From Alteromonas_E sp964230255 (GTDB lineage: Bacteria; Pseudomonadota; Gammaproteobacteria; Enterobacterales; Alteromonadaceae): a stretch of 6,856 nt of DNA. This document shows, piece after piece, positions 1-5,775 of this stretch; position 1 is the stretch's first letter; each line of letters starts with the position of its first letter. The notes beneath the pieces are model-generated. The model saw only the letters and a list, made by a program, of their open reading frames with translations. It was not told the origin of the DNA and made no database searches. A program made the position numbers and the translations under genes. Location: the NCBI GenBank assembly GCA_964230255.1, contig CAXRGW010000099.1:1-6856 (forward strand), given 5' to 3'.

Positions 1-1304
1 GCTTTTTAGATATCGAAACGCCAATCCTAACCAAAGCAACGCCTGAAGGCGCACGAGATTATCTGGTACCTAGCCGAACTCACAAAGGGGAGTTCTTCGC
101 GCTACCGCAATCGCCACAGCTGTTTAAGCAGTTGTTAATGATGTCAGGTATGGACAAGTACTATCAAATCGTTAAATGCTTCCGTGACGAAGACTTGCGT
201 GCTGATCGTCAACCAGAATTTACCCAGATCGATATCGAAACCACATTTCTTGATGCCGACGGTGTAATGGCTATCACTGAAGACATGATCCGTAAATTGT
301 TCCAAGGTTTGCTCAATGTTGACCTTGGCGACTTCCCGCGTATGAGCTACGCCGAAGCAATGCAGCGTTACGGCAGTGACAAACCAGATTTGCGTAACCC
401 GCTAGAGCTAGTCGATGTGGCAGATTTAGTTAAAGACGTTGAATTCAAAGTATTTAGCGGGCCAGCAAATAACCCAGAAGGTCGCGTAGCTGTTATTTGT
501 GTACCTGGCGGCGCCAAGTTATCGCGCAAACAGTTAGATGAGTACGCCAAGTTTGTCGGCATATATGGCGCCAAAGGTTTGGCTTGGCTAAAAGTTAATG
601 ATTTAGCTGCTGGTGAAACGGGCTTACAGTCACCGGTATTGAAATTCCTCGGCGCTGAAGTCGCAGGTAATATCGTTGAGCGCACTGGCGCTGTAGATGG
701 GGACTTGCTGTTGTTTGGCGCCGATGCGGCAATGGTTGTGACCGAAGCTATGGGCGCTTTGCGACTTAAACTGGGCGAAGATTTAGAACTTCTCAGTGGC
801 GATTGGAAGCCGCTATGGGTTGTTGACTTCCCAATGTTCGAAGAGTTCGATGGTCAATTCCATGCGCTGCACCACCCATTCACTGCGCCACGTGATATGA
901 CACCAGATGAGTTAAGAGCTAACGCCAAAGGCGCGCTGTCTAATGCCTATGACATGGTTTTAAATGGCGTCGAACTTGGCGGTGGTTCGGTGCGTATTCA
1001 CCATGCGGATATGCAAGCAGTGGTGTTTGAATTATTAGGTATTGACGAGCAGGAAGCCGAGCTTAAATTTGGTTTCTTACTCGAAGCGTTAAAGTACGGT
1101 ACTCCGCCACATGCTGGTTTGGCGTTTGGCCTAGACCGTATGGTAATGTTGATGACAGGTGCAACCTCAATTCGCGACGTTATGGCATTCCCGAAAACGA
1201 CGACTGCGGCATGTCCATTAACAGATGCGCCGGGAGCGGCAAACCCGGAACAGTTAAAAGAGCTGGGGATCACTACCGTTAAACCTGAAGGAAGTACAGA
1301 CTAA
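1..1304 (+). CDS. aspS: Aspartate--tRNA ligase (AspRS), 3' part
   Basis: This gene charges tRNA-Asp with aspartate in the cytoplasm. The reading frame is open from base 3, so the start and the N-terminal anticodon-binding OB domain lie left of the window; 433 C-terminal residues remain of about 590 usual for the bacterial enzyme. The visible part begins in the class II catalytic core. The flipping-loop segment TPEGARDYLVPSR lies at bases 39-77, class II motif 2 (FRDEDLRADRQPEF) follows from base 180, and motif 3 (GLAFGLDR) is at 1116-1139. The middle segment, with GPANNPEGRV and LSRKQLDEYAKFVGIYGAKGLA, matches the bacterial-type GAD insertion domain. The C-terminal IRDVMAFPKTT is also typical. 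The gene ends in TAA one base before nudB, so the two are probably cotranscribed and translationally close. No damage is visible; identification is near certain. Confidence 0.98.
   Translation, partial: FLDIETPILTKATPEGARDYLVPSRTHKGEFFALPQSPQLFKQLLMMSGMDKYYQIVKCFRDEDLRADRQPEFTQIDIETTFLDADGVMAITEDMIRKLFQGLLNVDLGDFPRMSYAEAMQRYGSDKPDLRNPLELVDVADLVKDVEFKVFSGPANNPEGRVAVICVPGGAKLSRKQLDEYAKFVGIYGAKGLAWLKVNDLAAGETGLQSPVLKFLGAEVAGNIVERTGAVDGDLLLFGADAAMVVTEAMGALRLKLGEDLELLSGDWKPLWVVDFPMFEEFDGQFHALHHPFTAPRDMTPDELRANAKGALSNAYDMVLNGVELGGGSVRIHHADMQAVVFELLGIDEQEAELKFGFLLEALKYGTPPHAGLAFGLDRMVMLMTGATSIRDVMAFPKTTTAACPLTDAPGAANPEQLKELGITTVKPEGSTD
1288..1294 (+). promoter_or_regulatory. Shine-Dalgarno site deciding the nudB TTG start
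   Basis: AAGGAAG lies inside the last codons of aspS, 11 bases before the TTG at 1306. It supports TTG as the nudB start, because no ATG or GTG in frame occurs near the beginning and the conserved KRPESALVVIY segment follows immediately after the TTG. Confidence 0.6.
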
Positions 1305-1305
1305 C

Positions 1306-1749
1306 TTGACCCAATTTAAACGGCCTGAATCGGCATTGGTGGTTATTTACGACCAGCAGTGCCGTGTTTTGCTTTTGCAGCGCGATGACGATGCGCAGTT
1401 TTGGCAGTCTGTTACTGGCACAATAGAAGCTGGTGAATTGCCAATTCAAACGGCCTATCGCGAGGTTTGGGAAGAGGTCGGGGTTAGACTAGATCCGGCA
1501 ACTATGCCAATTCAAGATTGTCACACGGTTAATCAATTTGAAATCCGCAAGCGTTGGCAACATCGCTATCCGCCGGGTGTTACAGTAAACACCGAGTATG
1601 TGTTTAGTCTGTGTATCGACAGTGATTTACCAATCCGCTTAACAGAACACACTGCCTATGAATGGCTCCACAAAGATGATGCGATTAAACGCGTATGGTC
1701 TGAAACCAATCGCTTGGCTATTGCGCAATTTGTGCCGGAGCACGCATGA
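1306..1749 (+). CDS. nudB: Nudix hydrolase, dihydroneopterin triphosphate diphosphatase
   Basis: The 147-residue protein matches E. coli NudB (about 150 residues) along its length. That enzyme removes pyrophosphate from dihydroneopterin triphosphate, an early step of folate synthesis in the cytoplasm. The Nudix box GX5EX7REUXEEXGU is intact at residues 38-60: G38, E44, R52, E53, E56, E57 and G59. Family landmarks flanking it are KRPESALVVIY near the N-terminus, FWQSVTG just before the box, HRYPPGVTVNTE in the middle, and EHTAYEWL near the C-terminus. The start is a TTG one base after the aspS stop. The gene end overlaps the ruvC start in an ATGA. In E. coli yebC sits between nudB and ruvC; here it does not. 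The Nudix fold is certain; the precise substrate is inferred from the NudB-like flanking motifs. Confidence 0.93.
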   Translation: MTQFKRPESALVVIYDQQCRVLLLQRDDDAQFWQSVTGTIEAGELPIQTAYREVWEEVGVRLDPATMPIQDCHTVNQFEIRKRWQHRYPPGVTVNTEYVFSLCIDSDLPIRLTEHTAYEWLHKDDAIKRVWSETNRLAIAQFVPEHA

Positions 1750-2261
1750 TTATATTGGGGATTGATCCTGGCTCTCGGGTAACTGGCTACGGTGTTTTGC
1801 GATACCAATCGAATAAGATGCAATATATTGGTAGCGGCTGTATTCGCGTCAGTGGCGAGCTAGATAATCGTCTTAATCAAATCTTTAATGGTGTAACAGC
1901 CATCATCGAAGAATTTCAGCCGACGACGTTTGCTATTGAGCAAGTGTTTATGGCCAAGAACCCTGATTCTGCGCTCAAGCTCGGGCAAGCGCGCGGTGCT
2001 GCTATTGTTGCCGCGACCCAACGTGAGTTGCCGGTGGCGGAGTATTCGGCACGGCAAATAAAACAATCCGTAGTGGGCCGCGGTAGCGCGCAAAAAGCGC
2101 AAGTTCAACATATGGTTACGCATATGCTCGGGCTAAGTGCTACGCCACAGAGTGATGCAGCAGATGCATTAGCCGTTGCTATTTGTCATACTCATACCAC
2201 GCAGAGTCTAGTCCGCCTTTCTGGTCAAGCAACCAAGACCGTTCGCGGCAGATTACGCTAA
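1746..2261 (+). CDS. ruvC: Holliday junction resolvase RuvC
   Basis: RuvC is a dimeric, magnesium-dependent endonuclease that cuts Holliday junctions symmetrically at the end of homologous recombination, working with RuvAB. The 171-residue protein has the RNase H-like fold signature. The catalytic acidic residues are all present: D7 in ILGIDPGSRVTGYG, E65 in FAIEQVFMAKN, and D137 and D140 in QSDAADALA. The segment SALKLGQARG (75-84) and the basic VVGRGSAQKAQVQHMV (109-124) are family hallmarks. The basic C-terminus ends RGRLR, as in E. coli. The ATG overlaps the nudB stop by four bases (ATGA), and GGAG at 1737-1740 is placed five bases upstream, so translational coupling is likely. Length and catalytic set are normal; no anomaly is seen. 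Confidence 0.98.
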   Translation: MIILGIDPGSRVTGYGVLRYQSNKMQYIGSGCIRVSGELDNRLNQIFNGVTAIIEEFQPTTFAIEQVFMAKNPDSALKLGQARGAAIVAATQRELPVAEYSARQIKQSVVGRGSAQKAQVQHMVTHMLGLSATPQSDAADALAVAICHTHTTQSLVRLSGQATKTVRGRLR

Positions 2262-2286
2262 ATAAGAATAAATCAGAGAGAACTAA

Positions 2287-2910
2287 ATGATAGGGCGCTT
2301 ACAAGGTTTACTACTGGCAAAACAACCGCCAGAAATCCTCCTCGACGTAAACGGTGTAGGTTATGAAGTACAACTTCCAATGACCTGCTTTTATGAGTTA
2401 CCCAACGTTGGCGAAACGGCTACTGTTTTTACCCACTTCGTGGTGCGTGAAGACGCTCAGTTACTGTATGGCTTTATCGATATCAATGAGCGTACCTTGT
2501 TCCGTGAGCTGATAAAAGCCAACGGTGTGGGCCCAAAAATGGCGCTAGCGATACTTTCCGGTATGAGTGCTGTGCAATTTATGCAGTGCGTGAAACTCGA
2601 AGATGTTACGAGTTTGGTGAAATTACCAGGTGTCGGTAAAAAGACCGCCGAGCGCTTGGTCGTGGAGCTGCGCGATAAATTGGCTAAGCTCAACTTAAAC
2701 CCAGGCGCTGATGTCAGCGATGCCTTTGTCGCTCCAACAGATAGCGGATCAACCGTATTACCTGTGAGTGACGTCAAAGAGGAAGCCATGAGTGCACTGG
2801 TTGCATTGGGCTATAAACCACCACAAGCGAGCAAAGCGATTAACGCCGTCTACCAAGACGATATGTCCAGTGAAGCACTGATCCGCGAAGCCCTGCGTTC
2901 GATGGTTTAG
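2287..2910 (+). CDS. ruvA: Holliday junction branch migration protein RuvA
   Basis: RuvA binds the four-way junction as a tetramer and loads the RuvB motor onto two opposite arms. The 207-residue protein shows the three expected domains. Residues 1-64 form the OB-fold domain, beginning MIGRLQG and carrying the acidic pin E55-D56 in VVREDAQ. Residues about 65-140 carry two helix-hairpin-helix motifs, NGVGPKMAL near 79-87 and LPGVGKKTAERLV at 113-125. A linker rich in small and acidic residues follows (about 136-161). The C-terminal RuvB-binding three-helix domain spans about 162-207 (KEEAMSALVALGY). The gene starts 25 bases after ruvC with a modest purine-rich leader (GAGAG near 2276). The gap has no LexA box, so SOS induction through a local promoter is not supported. 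Slightly longer than E. coli RuvA (203), mainly in the linker. Confidence 0.98.
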   Translation: MIGRLQGLLLAKQPPEILLDVNGVGYEVQLPMTCFYELPNVGETATVFTHFVVREDAQLLYGFIDINERTLFRELIKANGVGPKMALAILSGMSAVQFMQCVKLEDVTSLVKLPGVGKKTAERLVVELRDKLAKLNLNPGADVSDAFVAPTDSGSTVLPVSDVKEEAMSALVALGYKPPQASKAINAVYQDDMSSEALIREALRSMV

Positions 2911-2921
2911 GGAGAAGGTTA

Positions 2922-3926
2922 ATGATAGAAGCTGATCGTATTATCAACGCAGTCAGTCAAGGTGACGATGAAGCCGTTGACCGAGCCATTCGACCAAAAT
3001 TGTTGTCGGATTATACCGGCCAGCCACACGTGTGTGAGCAAATGGAAATCTTTATAGAAGCCGCACGTAAGCGTCAAGATGCGCTTGACCACCTACTTAT
3101 CTTTGGACCACCTGGTTTGGGTAAAACGACCTTAGCCAATATTGTTGCCAATGAAATGGGTGTCAATATCAAAACTACGTCGGGCCCGGTGTTAGAAAAA
3201 GCTGGTGACTTAGCGGCACTGCTAACAAACTTAGAAGAAAACGATGTATTGTTTATTGACGAGATCCATCGTTTGAGCCCGGTAGTTGAAGAAGTGCTTT
3301 ATCCCGCTATGGAAGATTATCAGTTAGATATTATGATTGGTGAGGGTCCTGCAGCGCGCTCTATTAAGCTGGATTTACCGCCCTTCACCTTGATTGGTGC
3401 AACTACCCGCGCGGGCAGTTTAACGTCGCCGTTACGCGACAGATTTGGCATTGTGCAACGGCTAGAATACTACAATGTCCGTGACTTAACCGAGATTGTT
3501 AAGCGCAGTGCAAATTATCTAAATATGGATCTCAACGAGCAAGGTGCTGCCGAAGTCGCTGCGCGTTCGCGCGGTACACCGCGGATTGCGAATCGCTTGC
3601 TACGCAGGGTACGGGACTTTGCTGAGGTAAAAGCTAGCGGCACTATCGATCAAACAGTATCTGCTGCCGCACTGGATATGCTCGACGTTGACCAGCAAGG
3701 TTTTGACTACATGGATCGCAAATTGCTGATGGCTATTATTGATAAGTTTGATGGTGGTCCGGTGGGATTAGATAACTTAGCCGCCGCAATCGGCGAAGAA
3801 AAAGACACCATTGAAGATGTGTTGGAACCTTTCTTAATTCAGCAGGGCTTCTTACAGCGCACGCCACGTGGTCGCATAGCGTCCCAGCGCGCCTATCAAC
3901 ACTTTGGATTTGAGCCTAAATCGTAG
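2922..3926 (+). CDS. ruvB: Holliday junction branch migration ATPase RuvB
   Basis: RuvB is the AAA+ hexameric DNA translocase that pumps DNA through the RuvA-bound junction. The 334-residue protein is of normal length (E. coli 336). The motifs seen, in order, are the N-terminal RPKLLSDYTGQ segment (24-34), Walker A GPPGLGKT (62-69), and Walker B LFIDEIHR with D113 and E114. Sensor 1 is GATTRAG (159-165), the arginine finger region is SPLRDRFG (169-176), and sensor 2 is SRGTPRIANRLLRR (from 216). A winged-helix DNA-binding domain occupies roughly the last 80 residues, with the conserved RTPRGR near the C-terminus. The RuvB beta-hairpin that contacts RuvA is in the region around 133-155. The ATG lies 11 bases after ruvA, with a strong GGAGAAGG ribosome site at 2911-2918. 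The gene ends 2 bp before the U-tract of a terminator facing the opposite way. Confidence 0.98.
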   Translation: MIEADRIINAVSQGDDEAVDRAIRPKLLSDYTGQPHVCEQMEIFIEAARKRQDALDHLLIFGPPGLGKTTLANIVANEMGVNIKTTSGPVLEKAGDLAALLTNLEENDVLFIDEIHRLSPVVEEVLYPAMEDYQLDIMIGEGPAARSIKLDLPPFTLIGATTRAGSLTSPLRDRFGIVQRLEYYNVRDLTEIVKRSANYLNMDLNEQGAAEVAARSRGTPRIANRLLRRVRDFAEVKASGTIDQTVSAAALDMLDVDQQGFDYMDRKLLMAIIDKFDGGPVGLDNLAAAIGEEKDTIEDVLEPFLIQQGFLQRTPRGRIASQRAYQHFGFEPKS

Positions 3927-3928
3927 GC

Positions 3929-3955
3929 AAAAAAAAGCCCGCTCAGTGAGCGGGC
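3929..3955 (-). terminator. Intrinsic terminator, minus-strand orientation
   Basis: A perfect inverted repeat, GCCCGCTC and GAGCGGGC, spans 3937-3955 and can form an 8-bp GC-rich stem with a 3-base loop. Read on the minus strand it is followed directly by eight T residues (A8 at 3929-3936 on the + strand), which is the classic Rho-independent arrangement. Read on the + strand the hairpin is followed by AAAGTAAAC, with no T-tract. It is therefore a good terminator only for transcripts coming from the right on the minus strand. It may still fold at the 3' end of the ruvB transcript. Confidence 0.85.
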
Positions 3956-4033
3956 AAAGTAAACAACAAGTGTTTAAGGAAATAAATCCAGGGAACTCAT
4001 GTCAACAAAAAAACGGAATGTTTGGTGACAGAT
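3929..4033 (-). ncRNA. Candidate small RNA of about 105 nt, unrecognised
   Basis: A strong promoter (4040-4067) and an intrinsic terminator (3929-3955), both on the minus strand, bracket a segment of about 105 nt. The predicted 5' end is the A at 4033, seven bases after the -10. No convincing ORF exists on this strand: one ATG opens an eight-codon frame with no ribosome site. Structural elements are a U7 run (4007-4013), a possible weak 5-bp pairing of 4026-4030 with 4000-4004, a 6-bp hairpin TAAACA/TGTTTA at 3960-3976, and the terminator stem with a U8 tail. The U-rich single-stranded stretch and terminal U-tract would suit Hfq binding, which is inference. The central CATGAGTTCCCTGG is complementary to a ribosome-site-plus-AUG pattern. 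I do not recognise it as Spot 42, RyhB, GcvB, RprA, SdsR or 6S, nor as a tRNA. Transcription itself is predicted, not shown. Confidence 0.6.
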
Positions 4034-4039
4034 GCGCGC

Positions 4040-4067
4040 ATTATATCGATTAAAACGCCGCTGACAA
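4040..4067 (-). promoter_or_regulatory. Minus-strand sigma70 promoter of rRNA P1 type
   Basis: On the minus strand the -35 is TTGTCA (4062-4067), the spacer is 16 bp, and the -10 is a perfect TATAAT (4040-4045), followed by the GC-rich discriminator GCGCGC. The same -35 hexamer, spacer length, -10 and a GCGC discriminator occur in E. coli rrnB P1. Such a combination is known to give strong, growth-rate- and stringent-responsive transcription. The sequence upstream of the -35 is AT-rich, though no clear UP element or Fis site is identified. Start expected at the A at 4033. Confidence 0.75.
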
Positions 4068-4202
4068 TTGAGAATAAATCAACTTAAGCATTAGAAAAAA
4101 TAATGTGTTAAAAAAGTGTTTATTCTATTAATAAGTTGTGTATGTCATGCATGATAGGCTTTTTATGTTTGGTTATATTAAAATTTTATTACAGTCACTC
4201 TA
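4068..4202. other. AT-rich intergenic stretch between sRNA promoter and ybgC
   Basis: This part of the 300-bp gap between ruvB and ybgC is strongly AT-rich and has no ORF of useful length on either strand. It contains a perfect 10-bp palindrome TCATGCATGA at 4145-4154 and an imperfectly spaced TTGA-N7-TCAA at 4068-4082 next to the minus-strand -35. It would serve as upstream region for both the minus-strand promoter and any ybgC promoter. No established operator could be recognised. Confidence 0.4.
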
Positions 4203-4208
4203 TATAAT
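4203..4208 (+). promoter_or_regulatory. Possible -10 element for ybgC-tol
   Basis: A perfect TATAAT lies 18 bases before the ybgC ATG. No acceptable -35 hexamer is found 16-18 bp upstream and there is no TGn extension, so it would need an activator or be weak. A start near 4215 would leave a leader of only about 12 bases. Confidence 0.3.
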
Positions 4209-4226
4209 TGATGCGAAAAACTAATT

Positions 4227-4646
4227 ATGAGTAATTATTCGTCTAGCCCGCATAAACTACACATTCGCGTGTATTACGAAGATACCGACGCTGGTGGCAT
4301 CGTGTATTACGCCAATTATTTAAAGTTTTTCGAGCGAGCGCGCACTGAATGGCTCCGTGACTTGGGCTTTGAGCAAGACAAATTAATGGAACAATCCCTT
4401 GGCTTTGTCGTCAAACGAGTTGACATGCATAATCATGCGCCAGGGCGGTTCAACCAACTGTTGAGTATTTACAGTGAGGTAGTAAACTGCAAAGGCGCTA
4501 GTTTAACATTCAAACAAATAATAAAAGGGCCAGAGCAACAGCTGGTGGCCGAAGCAGATATACTCGTCGCTTGTGTCAATTTGGACAGCATGAAACCTGT
4601 GCGGATACCAAGGGCAATTTTAGGGGAATTAACACGTGTCGACTGA
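4227..4646 (+). CDS. ybgC: Tol-Pal system acyl-CoA thioesterase YbgC
   Basis: YbgC is a cytoplasmic hot-dog-fold thioesterase of the 4-hydroxybenzoyl-CoA thioesterase family, encoded with the tol genes in many Gram-negative bacteria; its link to Tol function is still unclear in the literature. The 139-residue protein matches E. coli YbgC (134). The family motif RVYYEDTDAGGIVYYANYL is at residues 14-32, with the predicted catalytic aspartate D21, followed by FFERARTEWLR (34-44). The region near the C-terminus, with VACVNLDSMKPVRIP, also fits. The ATG at 4227 is the first start after an in-frame stop at 4209-4211, so this start is well fixed, but it lacks a clear Shine-Dalgarno site. The last 11 bases overlap tolQ. 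Normal length and motif content; identification is firm. Confidence 0.95.
   Translation: MSNYSSSPHKLHIRVYYEDTDAGGIVYYANYLKFFERARTEWLRDLGFEQDKLMEQSLGFVVKRVDMHNHAPGRFNQLLSIYSEVVNCKGASLTFKQIIKGPEQQLVAEADILVACVNLDSMKPVRIPRAILGELTRVD
4622..4627 (+). promoter_or_regulatory. Ribosome binding site deciding the tolQ GTG start
   Basis: AGGGGA within the 3' end of ybgC sits eight bases before the GTG at 4636. It supports GTG over the later ATG at 4669, which would cut into the start of the protein just before the first membrane helix. Confidence 0.7.
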
Positions 4647-5310
4647 TCTCACGTTTATCGGCCTGTTTATGCAGGCTAGCCTTGTTGTAAAACTAGTGAT
4701 GCTACTGCTTATCACTATTTCCATCGTGTCTTGGGCATTTATCTTCCAGCGCAATGCGGCATTAAAGCGCGCGCAAAAAGAAATGATCGCATTTGAAGAC
4801 AAATTTTGGTCAGGTGCTGATCTCAACAAACTGTATTCAGAGCTTTCAGCTCGACAGAGCGTCGATGGCATGGGCACCATATTCTGTGCGGGTTTCAAAG
4901 AATTTGTGCGCCTGCGTAAAAGCAATGCGGCGACACAATCAATTGTCGATGGTACATATCGTTCCATGCGGATTGCAATGTCACGAGAAATTGACAGTCT
5001 TGAACATCACCTACCGTTTTTAGCTACAGCAGGCTCTATCAGCCCTTATATCGGTTTGTTTGGCACCGTGTGGGGAATTATGAATTCCTTTATCGCACTG
5101 GGCCAAGTTCAACAGGCAACGCTAGCCGATGTCGCCCCAGGTATCGCTGAGGCTTTGATTGCAACAGCCATTGGCTTATTTGCCGCAATCCCAGCCGTTA
5201 TTGCCTATAACCGTTTCTCAAATCAAGTGGAAAAGATTGAGAATAATTACGGCATCTTTATGGAAGAGTTTTCTGCAATCTTGCATCGTCAAGCGCTTGC
5301 TAGCCAATAA
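4636..5310 (+). CDS. tolQ: Tol-Pal system protein TolQ
   Basis: TolQ is the inner-membrane stator of the proton-driven Tol motor (MotA/TolQ/ExbB family). It assembles with TolR and energises TolA for outer-membrane constriction at cell division. The 224-residue protein has three membrane segments: about 15-37, about 128-155 and about 168-190. The large cytoplasmic loop between the first two contains FEDKFWSGADLNKLY (53-67) and FKEFVRL (87-93). The highly conserved core GSISPYIGLFGTVWGIM lies at 133-149. T144 and T177 correspond to E. coli T145 and T178, polar residues lining the proton path near the TolR aspartate. The C-terminus carries FMEEFSAILHRQA, typical of TolQ rather than ExbB. Start is GTG, overlapping ybgC by 11 bases, so coupling is likely. 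The next gene, tolR, follows after 24 bases. Confidence 0.97.
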   Translation: MSTDLTFIGLFMQASLVVKLVMLLLITISIVSWAFIFQRNAALKRAQKEMIAFEDKFWSGADLNKLYSELSARQSVDGMGTIFCAGFKEFVRLRKSNAATQSIVDGTYRSMRIAMSREIDSLEHHLPFLATAGSISPYIGLFGTVWGIMNSFIALGQVQQATLADVAPGIAEALIATAIGLFAAIPAVIAYNRFSNQVEKIENNYGIFMEEFSAILHRQALASQ

Positions 5311-5334
5311 GCAACGACTAGGGGAGCATTTACA

Positions 5335-5757
5335 ATGTATGTAAGAAAGCGCCGCCGCCCGGTCTCTGAAATCAATGTAGTCCCCTACATTGATGTTATG
5401 TTGGTGTTGTTGATTATCTTTATGGTAACTGCGCCGTTAGTGAGTCAGGGCGTCAAAGTCGAGTTGCCGAAGGCCAATGCCGAATCCATTGAGCAAGAAG
5501 AAAATCCGCCCTTGGTGGCTTCAATTGATGCTGATGGCCTGTATTACCTGAATCAAGGGGAAGATGAAGAACAAGCGATGTCTGCTGCTGATTTAGCCAC
5601 CTTAGTTGCCGCACATTTACAAATGCAGCCAGATACGCCAGTTGTAGTGAAAGCCGACGGCTCAGTACCGTACAACGATGTTATCCAGCTGATGGTGCTA
5701 TTACAGCGCGCAGGTGTGCCATCGGTAGGATTAATGACCGATCCAGTAGATAGCTAG
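5335..5757 (+). CDS. tolR: Tol-Pal system protein TolR
   Basis: TolR is the single-span partner of TolQ in the Tol motor (ExbD/TolR family). The 140-residue protein starts with a basic cytoplasmic tail (RKRRRP), then SEINVVPYIDVMLVLLIIF. D20 is the conserved membrane aspartate (D23 in E. coli) expected to carry protons, at the start of a membrane segment of about residues 19-37. The rest is the periplasmic domain, which dimerises and is thought to bind peptidoglycan in E. coli. Its C-terminal signature is VPYNDVIQLMVLLQRAGVPSVGLMT at about 112-136 (a segment, conserved through GLMT). An AGGGGAG ribosome site at 5320-5326 precedes the ATG by eight bases. The length matches the family (142 in E. 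coli). No anomaly is seen. Confidence 0.97.
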   Translation: MYVRKRRRPVSEINVVPYIDVMLVLLIIFMVTAPLVSQGVKVELPKANAESIEQEENPPLVASIDADGLYYLNQGEDEEQAMSAADLATLVAAHLQMQPDTPVVVKADGSVPYNDVIQLMVLLQRAGVPSVGLMTDPVDS

Positions 5758-5775
5758 ATCTTAAACGCTTGGACT

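Noticed and set aside
2110..2127. Repeated CATATG on both sides of a 6-bp spacer in ruvC
   Set aside because: It lies within conserved coding sequence (QHMVTHM) and is explained by codon choice.
368..2789. Long open frames on the minus strand opposite aspS, ruvC and ruvA (for example 368-685, 998-1273, 1860-2123, 2457-2789)
   Set aside because: They are shadows of strongly supported + strand genes and have no recognisable domains or proper ribosome sites.
3999..4028. + strand mini-ORF of nine codons (MSTKKRNVW) with AGGGAA upstream
   Set aside because: It is very short, the ribosome site is only three bases from the ATG, and it lies antisense to the predicted sRNA. It is more simply explained as the complement of the RNA.
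4068..4082. TTGA-N7-TCAA resembling an FNR/CRP-family site next to the minus-strand -35
   Set aside because: FNR half-sites require six bases between TTGA and TCAA; here there are seven. In AT-rich DNA such a match is weak.
4145..4154. Perfect palindrome TCATGCATGA in the ybgC upstream region
   Set aside because: Ten bases is short, there is no flanking symmetry, and no known operator matches. It is mentioned only in the intergenic description.
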